Shown piece by piece: positions 1 to 5,275 of a stretch of DNA of 5,275 nucleotides (positions are counted from its first letter, which is position 1; every line of letters begins with the position of its first letter). A program made the translations under genes and the position numbers. This DNA is from a bacterium (GTDB taxonomy: Bacteria > SZUA-79 > Acidulodesulfobacterales > Acidulodesulfobacteraceae), in contig JAJYQZ010000327.1 of NCBI GenBank assembly GCA_021794335.1, positions 1-5,275 on the forward strand, written 5' to 3'. The notes beneath the pieces were generated by a model that was not told the DNA's origin, made no database searches, and worked only from the letters and a program-made list of their open reading frames with translations.

Positions 1-33
1 ATTAATTTTTTTATGAAGGTCATTATTTTCTTA

Positions 34-42
34 TGTTATAAT
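34..42 (+). promoter_or_regulatory. Extended -10 promoter element upstream of the hydrolase gene
   Basis: The sequence TGTTATAAT is a perfect match to the sigma-70 extended -10 consensus (TGn followed by TATAAT at 37-42). At the usual 16-18 nt spacing upstream I see no good TTGACA-like -35 box; the best-placed hexamer at 14-19 is TGAAGG. Extended -10 promoters are known to work without a strong -35. Transcription would begin near 48-50, giving a leader of about 73 nt before the hydrolase start at 123. The surroundings are very AT-rich, which raises the chance of a spurious match, but the TG extension and full hexamer together make this the best promoter candidate in the window. Confidence 0.5.
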
Positions 43-48
43 GGAATT

Positions 49-66
49 TGTTTAAATCTTTAAACA
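49..66. promoter_or_regulatory. 18-bp perfect palindrome at the predicted transcription start (candidate operator)
   Basis: TGTTTAAA at 49-56 and TTTAAACA at 59-66 are exact reverse complements separated by TC. The palindrome begins about where transcription from the TATAAT at 37-42 should start. A dimeric repressor bound there would block initiation or promoter clearance. The size and two-fold symmetry fit a helix-turn-helix dimer site, but no regulator gene is present in the window and I do not recognise the motif as a known operator. Because it is mostly A and T, chance is a real alternative; the location relative to the promoter is the main argument for function. Confidence 0.35.
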
Positions 67-122
67 TTTTACACCTTTTAATATATCAAATATAACATAT
101 TTTGACGAATTTTTAAAAATCA

Positions 123-962
123 ATGCCGTACATCAAATTAAAAAACACAAGAATTTTTTATCTGTTACATAAATGTGAATGTAAAAATGAAGATAAAGCG
201 GAAACTATTATTCTTATTCACGGCGCCGGGGGCAATCACCTTTCGATGCTTTCCGTTTTTGATTACATAAAAAAGAAATATGGCAAAAATTTTAACATTT
301 TGGCTTTAGACCTGCCTTTTCATTTCAGGTCAATGCCTGAAAAGGGCCGCGCGAATATAAACGCGGACAATATTCCCATAAATAACGGGATCGAATATTA
401 CGCTAAAACTGCCTTCGCTGCCGCCGCGGGGTTATTTAACGAAAATGCCGGATTTATTTTAATCGGCCATTCGATGGGGGCGCAAATTGCCCTCAAGTAT
501 GCCTCTTTATATCCTTGCAAAACAAGCAGGGTCATGTTAATAGCCGGATGCCATAATACCTGCATAACGGACAATTTTATAAAAAGTTTGGAAAAGTCCT
601 TCGATAAAACGATTATGATTTTTCTGAAAGACGCCTATGCCTCCTTTGATAAAAATATTTTAACAAATGCCATGGATGACATAAAAAGAACGCCGTCCCA
701 AATAGTAATAAACGATTTTAAATATGTAAAATATTTTAATGAAGATTTTAAAAATGATATTGACAATATTAACCGGCATAAAATCTTTTTTGATTTGGTA
801 TATTCAAAAAAAGACCGCATTATAAAAGAAGACTGCGTAAAAGAGCTTTATGAAAAACTTGAAAATTCTAAGCTTAGCGAAATCACATCGGAAAACCATA
901 TCGAATTATTATTTAAAAATTTTGAATTAGAAAAAGAAATCGATAAATTTTTATTGACATAA
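123..962 (+). CDS. Alpha/beta-fold hydrolase, function unassigned
   Basis: This 279-residue protein has the layout of a soluble, probably cytoplasmic alpha/beta hydrolase; no signal peptide or membrane segment is visible. In order: an N-terminal beta strand pair (MPYIKLKNTRIFY), the oxyanion-loop motif HGAGG at 33-37, a DLP strand end at 63-65, the nucleophile elbow GHSMG at 115-119 with Ser117, a probable catalytic acid Asp231 in YSKKDR, and a probable catalytic His259 in ENHIELL. The triad looks complete, so an active serine hydrolase (esterase, thioesterase, C-C hydrolase or similar) is likely, but the substrate cannot be read from sequence. The region at about 145-215, between the elbow and the acid, would form the cap. 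The usual DxxGxGxS turn after strand 4 is altered to DLPFHFRS (63-70), with Phe in place of both glycines. The ATG at 123 is the only ATG, GTG or TTG after an in-frame TAA at 114-116. No Shine-Dalgarno is visible, so initiation may rely on an unstructured AT-rich leader. The 94-nt gap to aspS leaves co-transcription uncertain. Confidence 0.85.
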   Translation: MPYIKLKNTRIFYLLHKCECKNEDKAETIILIHGAGGNHLSMLSVFDYIKKKYGKNFNILALDLPFHFRSMPEKGRANINADNIPINNGIEYYAKTAFAAAAGLFNENAGFILIGHSMGAQIALKYASLYPCKTSRVMLIAGCHNTCITDNFIKSLEKSFDKTIMIFLKDAYASFDKNILTNAMDDIKRTPSQIVINDFKYVKYFNEDFKNDIDNINRHKIFFDLVYSKKDRIIKEDCVKELYEKLENSKLSEITSENHIELLFKNFELEKEIDKFLLT

Positions 963-1047
963 TACCATTCAAAGTTATAAACTTAAAAATTGAATTTTAA
1001 TCCCGCCTGAATTTTTTGATTTATATATTATCTATTATCATAAAGTT

Positions 1048-1051
1048 GGAG
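1048..1051 (+). promoter_or_regulatory. Ribosome binding site supporting the TTG start of aspS
   Basis: GGAG lies 5 nt before the TTG at 1057. It decides the start: the next in-frame ATG (1159) would remove the first strand of the anticodon-binding domain, so the TTG is the credible initiator. The match is short and the spacing slightly tight, suggesting moderate translation. Confidence 0.6.
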
Positions 1052-1056
1052 AAATT

Positions 1057-2868
1057 TTGGAAACGGCTACGGAAAATAAAAAAAATATACCGAGAACATT
1101 ATGCGAAGAAATTACTGGACAAGATACGGGAAAAGAATTTACCCTTAAAGGCTGGGTCATGCGGTATAGGGACCACGGCGGATTAGTATTTATAGATTTA
1201 AGGGATTATTCAGGGGTAATGCAAATAGTATTCGATGAAAATATTAAAGGCGAATCATTTAAAACCGCAAAAAAGTTAAAAAACGAATATGTGGTGTCCG
1301 TTACCGGTACCGTAAGAAACAGGCCCGGCGGAACCGAAAATCCTCATCTAAAGACCGGGAAGATCGAAATTTTGGCAAACGCCGTTCAAATTCTCAACAC
1401 CTGCGAAACTTTGCCGTTTCAGATCGAGGAAGAAACCGAAGTCAATGAATTTACGAGGCTTAAATACAGGTATCTGGATTTAAGGGGTAAAAGGCTGAAA
1501 GATAATTTAATTTTCAGGTCTAAATTTACTTATCTGATAAGAGAATTTTTAAATAACAGGGGTTTTTTCGATATAGAAACGCCTTTTTTAACCAAAAGCA
1601 CGCCGGAGGGCTCAAGAGACTTTCTGGTCCCGTCAAGGTTAAATCACGGACATTTTTTCGCCCTTCCCCAATCCCCGCAACTGTTTAAACAAATCCTTAT
1701 GGTCAGCGGATTTGAAAGATATTATCAGATTGTGAGATGCTTCAGGGACGAAGACTTAAGGGCAGACAGGCAGCCGGAGTTTACGCAGCTCGATATGGAG
1801 ATGTCTTTTGTGGAAATGCAAGACATCATATCTGTTACGGAAGAACTTTTTACAGGTATATTCGAAAAACTGCTTAATATAAAAATAGACCTGCCTTTTA
1901 AGGTGTTGGACTATGAAGAGGCTTTTGATAAATATGGAAGCGATAAGCCTGATACCAGATTCGAATTAATCATCACCTGTTTATCCGACATTTTTACAAA
2001 CTCCTCTCTAAACCTCTTTAAAAATGTCATATCTACCGGCGGTACCATAAAGGCAATATGCTTTCCAAACGGTTCAAACCTGCTCTCCCGAAAGGATATA
2101 GACGACCTTTTAGCAGTCGTAAAGGATTTTGGCGGAAAGGGCCTTGCATGGACAAAGGTGGGCGAAAATAACTCGTTAGACGGCGGCATCTCCAAATTTG
2201 TAAATGACGGGGAAAAAGCCTCGCTGATCAAAAGACTTGCCGCAAAAAACGGGGATATAATATTTTATCAAGCCGATACAAAAAAAACGGCAAACACCGT
2301 TCTTGGCAGACTAAGACTTTATCTGGCAAAAAAATACAACCTTATTCCCGAAAACAGGTTCGATTTGTTATGGGTCGTTAATTTTCCTTTATTTGAATAT
2401 TCGGATGAGGAAAAAAAGATAGTTTCGGTTCATCACCCTTTTACTTCGCCTGCTAAAAATGATTTAGCCATCCTTGAAACCGACCCCCTGTCGGTTAAAT
2501 CGGATAGTTACGACCTTGTTCTTAACGGAGAAGAGATTGGAGGAGGGAGCGTAAGGATTCACAATCATGCACTGCAGGAAAAAATTTTTAAAATTCTTTC
2601 CATATCGCCCGATGATGTAAGACTTAAGTTCGGTTTTTTACTTGACGCCTTAAGTTTTGGAGCGCCGCCCCACGGCGGCATAGCATTCGGCATCGACAGG
2701 ATATTAATGCTTCTTAGAAACGAAAACTCGATAAGAGATGTAATAGCTTTTCCAAAAACGCAAAAAGCCTATTGTCCGTTATCGGACGCCCCTTCTCCTG
2801 TTAAAGACGCACAGCTTAAAGAGCTTGGAATCAGGTTATATGATACGGCTGATAAAAATATAAAATAA
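1057..2868 (+). CDS. aspS: Aspartyl-tRNA synthetase (probably non-discriminating, Asp/Asn type)
   Basis: This cytoplasmic class II synthetase activates aspartate with ATP and loads it on tRNA. At 603 residues it is the usual length for the bacterial type. Domains in order: an N-terminal OB-fold anticodon-binding domain (about 27-115); motif 1 leading to the invariant Pro176 (about 150-182, then STPEGSRDF); the QSPQLFKQ amino-acid pocket segment at 205-212; motif 2 (FRDEDLRADRQPEFTQ, 229-244, with Arg230 and Glu232); the bacterial GAD insertion (about 285-420, beginning near KYGSDKPDTRF); the HHPFTSP and GEEIGGGSVRIH active-site segments (459-465, 491-502); and motif 3 (GIAFGIDR, 541-548, with Arg548). 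His40 in RYRDHGG and Gly92 in RPGG occupy the positions that, in family knowledge, mark enzymes also charging tRNA-Asn (Leu and Lys in the discriminating E. coli enzyme). That reading is inferred from alignment by memory. The gene starts with TTG and lies 39 nt before the transporter gene, consistent with one transcript. Confidence 0.97.
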   Translation: METATENKKNIPRTLCEEITGQDTGKEFTLKGWVMRYRDHGGLVFIDLRDYSGVMQIVFDENIKGESFKTAKKLKNEYVVSVTGTVRNRPGGTENPHLKTGKIEILANAVQILNTCETLPFQIEEETEVNEFTRLKYRYLDLRGKRLKDNLIFRSKFTYLIREFLNNRGFFDIETPFLTKSTPEGSRDFLVPSRLNHGHFFALPQSPQLFKQILMVSGFERYYQIVRCFRDEDLRADRQPEFTQLDMEMSFVEMQDIISVTEELFTGIFEKLLNIKIDLPFKVLDYEEAFDKYGSDKPDTRFELIITCLSDIFTNSSLNLFKNVISTGGTIKAICFPNGSNLLSRKDIDDLLAVVKDFGGKGLAWTKVGENNSLDGGISKFVNDGEKASLIKRLAAKNGDIIFYQADTKKTANTVLGRLRLYLAKKYNLIPENRFDLLWVVNFPLFEYSDEEKKIVSVHHPFTSPAKNDLAILETDPLSVKSDSYDLVLNGEEIGGGSVRIHNHALQEKIFKILSISPDDVRLKFGFLLDALSFGAPPHGGIAFGIDRILMLLRNENSIRDVIAFPKTQKAYCPLSDAPSPVKDAQLKELGIRLYDTADKNIK

Positions 2869-2893
2869 ATAAATATAAAACATTAATGAACAA

Positions 2894-2899
2894 AGGAGG
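2894..2899 (+). promoter_or_regulatory. Strong Shine-Dalgarno for the transporter gene
   Basis: AGGAGG, inside the longer purine run AAAGGAGGG (2892-2900), lies 8 nt before the TTG at 2908. It is the strongest ribosome binding site in the window and fixes a TTG start. No ATG, GTG or TTG codon lies in frame between it and position 2908. Confidence 0.85.
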
Positions 2900-2907
2900 G
2901 TATTAAA

Positions 2908-4404
2908 TTGAACAAGGAATCAACATTTCCTCATCCATATTTTTCTTCCCATCCAAATTGGAAATGGTTTATACTGTCAACGGTTCTGGTCGGAGCAACG
3001 ATGTCGGCCCTCGATGTCAGTATAGTCAATGTTGCTATGCCCACTATGGAGCATAGTTTTGTCGTTCCAATGTCTATAATAGAATGGGTCGCAATGGCAT
3101 ATATGCTGACCCTCACCATTTTTTTGCCTCTTTTTGGCAGGCTTGCCGATATGTTTGGACGAACTAAAATGTATAGTATCGGTTTTATTGTTTTCACTGT
3201 AGGTTCCGCTCTTTGCGGCATAGCTCCAAACGCTAATTTTTTAATATTTTCCCGCGTGCTTCAAGCAATCGGCGCAGGTCTCCTTCAGGCTAACTCGGTC
3301 GCCATAATCACTCAAGCATTCCCTTCAAACGAACTGGGAAAGGCAATCGGGCTTCAGGGCTCCGTTCAGGCTATTGCAATGTCCATAGGTCCATTTGTCG
3401 GCGGTATGCTTATCGCGCTGGTAAGCTGGCGTTTAATATTTTATGTTAATGTTCCCATCGGCATTATCGGAATCACTATGGCATTATTTATATTGCCGTC
3501 AAGTAAGGCAAACATAAAAAAGAAAAGGGAAAAAATCGACTACTTTGGCATATCATTCTTTGCCGCCGGGCTCGCTTTTCTTGTTTTAGCGGTAAACGAA
3601 GGAGCAAAATTCGGCTGGACATCTCCTATAATTCTTGTCTATTTTCTTATCGCTATTATATTTTTACCGCTCTTTATTTACACGGAACTTAAAGTAGAAC
3701 ACCCGATGATAGACCTTAAGCTTTTCAAAAAGTGGGGATTTTCGGCAGGCAATACGACGGGCATGTTGTCTTATTATGTCCTGTTTGCCGTCCTGTTTTT
3801 AATGCCGTTTTATTTAGAGGATTTGTTGCACTATAATCCGGCGGTTACAGGAATCATTCTAACCCCTATTCCCCTGTCTATGGCTATAATAGCCCCTTTT
3901 GCGGGAGCCATATCCGACAAAGTAGGTTCAAGAATTATGACCACTCTTGGGATGTTTATATGCGCTATCGCAACGCTTTTTCTATCATTTTTAGGTTCTT
4001 CCGCTAATATTGCTTTTCTTATTTTTGAGTTTATTATACTCGGCATCGGAATGGGTATATTTACTCCGCCAAACAATAGCGCTATTATGCTTTCCGCGCC
4101 CCCGGAAAGGCTTGGGGTGGCAGGAGGAGTGCTTAATATGATGCGGGCATTGGGGCTTATATTCGGCGTTGACATTTCGGGACTCATATTCACATCTTTA
4201 AAACAAAAATATACGGAAGCACACGGCTATAAAATTCCGTCGCATGCTCCGGCATCTATTTTCAACGCCGCATTTATACACGGTTTTGCGGTCGTTATGA
4301 TTACGCTTCTGGCTATAAATATTTTTGCCACAATCTTATCAGCCGCCAAAAAAAATGTCAAAATTAAAAAGATCGAAGGGGCAGAACCTATAGACCTTAT
4401 GTGA
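2908..4404 (+). CDS. MFS multidrug efflux transporter, DHA2 family (EmrB/QacA type)
   Basis: This 498-residue inner-membrane protein is a major facilitator that probably exports hydrophobic or cationic compounds in exchange for protons. Family motifs are clear: the DHA2 motif in TM1 (LDVSIVNVAMP, 35-45, with Asp36); motif A in the TM2-TM3 loop (GRLADMFGRTKM, 77-88); motif B with Arg116 (SRVLQAIGAGLLQ, 115-127); motif C in TM5 (GPFVGG, 161-166), followed by WRLIFYVNVPIG (174-185); and a second motif-A-like loop GAISDKVGSR (333-342). Hydrophobic segments fit 14 transmembrane helices, the DHA2 count, with a basic cytoplasmic loop (KKKREK, 204-209) between TM6 and TM7. Length is normal for the family and no residue of the core motifs looks lost. 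The EmrA-type membrane-fusion partner often found beside EmrB is not next to it, so it may work alone, as QacA does, or with a partner encoded elsewhere. Substrate is unknown. It sits between aspS (39 nt upstream) and the IorA-like gene (27 nt downstream), probably in one transcript. Confidence 0.93.
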   Translation: MNKESTFPHPYFSSHPNWKWFILSTVLVGATMSALDVSIVNVAMPTMEHSFVVPMSIIEWVAMAYMLTLTIFLPLFGRLADMFGRTKMYSIGFIVFTVGSALCGIAPNANFLIFSRVLQAIGAGLLQANSVAIITQAFPSNELGKAIGLQGSVQAIAMSIGPFVGGMLIALVSWRLIFYVNVPIGIIGITMALFILPSSKANIKKKREKIDYFGISFFAAGLAFLVLAVNEGAKFGWTSPIILVYFLIAIIFLPLFIYTELKVEHPMIDLKLFKKWGFSAGNTTGMLSYYVLFAVLFLMPFYLEDLLHYNPAVTGIILTPIPLSMAIIAPFAGAISDKVGSRIMTTLGMFICAIATLFLSFLGSSANIAFLIFEFIILGIGMGIFTPPNNSAIMLSAPPERLGVAGGVLNMMRALGLIFGVDISGLIFTSLKQKYTEAHGYKIPSHAPASIFNAAFIHGFAVVMITLLAINIFATILSAAKKNVKIKKIEGAEPIDLM

Positions 4405-4431
4405 TAATTTTCATTTAATTATTGGATCATT

Positions 4432-5275
4432 ATGCGAATCTTCAAGAAAAATGCCGGCAGCCTCCTTGAAAGAAAAAATTATGAAATTATAAACGGTATG
4501 GAATTTTTGTTTAAGAGGGCATCAAACAGCGGGATAAAAAATATCTTTCTCGATAATAGTTTGATCTCTCTTTTACCCGAGATATCAAAACCATCGTTTT
4601 TAAAAATATACGCTAATTCGGAACTTTTCTGGACTTCCGCTTATTCTTTCAGCATGACGCACCAGAGGATTATGTCTTTAACTTATGATCAATCCTTTTT
4701 TAATTTTATTTTTTTGGAAAAATATTTCACGAACAACAGCAATTTAAACGGCGGAATAGTTATATTTCTTTTTAAAAAAGAAGGCATTAAAAATTTTTCT
4801 TTTGCGCTTAAAAGCATTTTTCCTGTATATAACTACTATAAAATAGACGATTTTTTAGATTCTTTGCCTTATTATTTTGAGCTTTCCGAGAAAATAAAAC
4901 TTCCGGTATTAATATATCTTGACGAACCCGTATTATACGAATTCAAGCCGGATGAATTTAAAGAATATACCGGGAGGACGGAAAAGAAGCAGTTATTGCA
5001 ATTAAACGGCGGCGGCGATGAAAAAATATCGTCAGGCTTAGATTTAAAACAAAATTTTCGTTATTTCAGGAATATCGGAAAATCCTTTGAATTATTTAAA
5101 GGGAAAAACAGGAACAATCTTATTTTTAGCGACAGCAAAAATTTTCACCGGATTATTGAAGATTTAGAATTATCGGAAAATTCGGATATTATCCTGTTTA
5201 ATCTTTTAAATCCTCTGGAAATTGACGGGCTGACGGATACTATTAAAAACGATTGCCATGATTATTATAAAAATA
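4432..5275 (+). CDS. Divergent IorA-like protein (2-oxoacid:ferredoxin oxidoreductase alpha-type), 3' end outside window
   Basis: An open frame of 281 codons runs off the right edge with no stop. The ATG at 4432 is the only ATG, GTG or TTG after an in-frame TAA at 4405-4407; the ribosome site (GGA, 4424-4426) is weak, so translation may be coupled to the transporter gene ending 27 nt upstream. There is no signal peptide or membrane segment. By recalled alignment, segments match the N-terminal part of indolepyruvate:ferredoxin oxidoreductase alpha subunits in order and spacing: NGMEFLFKRASNSGIKNIF (21-39) to the GNxAxxxGAxEAGV segment; SAYSFSMTHQRIMSLTYD (69-86) to the AxGASxAGxRxxxxMKHVG segment; GGIVIFLF (107-114) to the GGxVxxxADD strand; FELSEKIKLPVLIYL (149-163) to the AFELSExxxxPVxLR strand. 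Signature residues are not kept: YPGTPS is replaced by FLDNSL, the Glu of NEK by Ser63, and the SSQNEQD loop is missing. The GDG cofactor motif and ferredoxin domain of full IorA would lie beyond the window. It may be a degenerate or repurposed homologue. The coding frame itself is nearly certain; the family call is moderate. Confidence 0.55.
   Translation, partial: MRIFKKNAGSLLERKNYEIINGMEFLFKRASNSGIKNIFLDNSLISLLPEISKPSFLKIYANSELFWTSAYSFSMTHQRIMSLTYDQSFFNFIFLEKYFTNNSNLNGGIVIFLFKKEGIKNFSFALKSIFPVYNYYKIDDFLDSLPYYFELSEKIKLPVLIYLDEPVLYEFKPDEFKEYTGRTEKKQLLQLNGGGDEKISSGLDLKQNFRYFRNIGKSFELFKGKNRNNLIFSDSKNFHRIIEDLELSENSDIILFNLLNPLEIDGLTDTIKNDCHDYYKN

Noticed and set aside
1..23. Possible start of a divergent gene on the - strand (ATG at 23-21)
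   Set aside because: Only seven codons fall inside the window and there is no clear Shine-Dalgarno, so it cannot be supported.
13..63. Sixteen-codon open frame on the + strand (begins MKVIIF)
   Set aside because: No ribosome binding site, and it overlaps the extended -10 promoter, so it would lie upstream of the expected transcript start.
967..1000. A/T inverted repeats after the hydrolase (ATTCAA with TTGAAT; AAGTT with AACTT) followed by TTTTAA
   Set aside because: The stems are short, nearly all A and T, overlap one another and lack a GC core, so a functional intrinsic terminator is unlikely.
1010..1040. Possible dedicated aspS promoter with TATATT (1024-1029) or TATTAT (1033-1038)
   Set aside because: Neither has an acceptable -35 box at 16-18 nt and such hexamers are common in this AT-rich gap.
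1911..2231. Long antisense open frame within aspS (106 codons)
   Set aside because: It lies wholly within a strongly conserved gene and its translation shows no recognisable domain. The same holds for the antisense frames at 635-820, 2931-3221 and 3831-4193.
2664..2679. Perfect 6-bp GC hairpin GCCGCC-CCAC-GGCGGC inside aspS
   Set aside because: It encodes the conserved motif 3 segment (APPHGG), whose codons readily give this symmetry.
2886..2906. Six-codon open frame (MNKGGY) that contains the transporter's Shine-Dalgarno
   Set aside because: It has no ribosome site of its own and its codons simply read through the Shine-Dalgarno sequence; it looks like chance, not a leader peptide.

Overview
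The window is AT-rich bacterial DNA (roughly 35-40% GC by eye) with four genes, all on the + strand: an alpha/beta-fold hydrolase (123-962), aspartyl-tRNA synthetase aspS (1057-2868), a DHA2-family drug/H+ antiporter (2908-4404), and a gene that runs off the right edge (4432 onward). The fourth resembles a very divergent alpha subunit of indolepyruvate:ferredoxin oxidoreductase. The sequence does not fix the organism. The full-length bacterial-type AspRS with a GAD insertion shows it is a bacterium. The His/Gly pair in its anticodon-binding domain suggests it makes Asn-tRNA by the indirect (GatCAB) route. The IorA-like gene would fit an anaerobic or facultative lifestyle, but that is inference.

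Layout: positions 1-122 are a very AT-rich leader with a consensus extended -10 promoter (34-42) and, where transcription should start, a perfect 18-bp palindrome (49-66) that could be an operator. The hydrolase follows without a visible Shine-Dalgarno. A 94-nt gap (963-1056) holds only weak A/T hairpin potential and the aspS ribosome binding site. The aspS and transporter genes are 39 nt apart, and the transporter and fourth gene 27 nt apart. No convincing terminator is seen between any of the genes, so aspS, transporter and fourth gene probably share a transcript, possibly with the hydrolase too.

The genes do not form an obvious pathway: one housekeeping synthetase sits among a hydrolase, an efflux pump and a probable 2-oxoacid:ferredoxin oxidoreductase relative. 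The parts most worth a second look are the fourth gene, which keeps the apparent fold pattern of IorA but has lost its signature TPP-side motifs; the promoter/palindrome arrangement; and the AspRS specificity residues. I see no rRNA, tRNA, CRISPR array, insertion sequence or phage gene.
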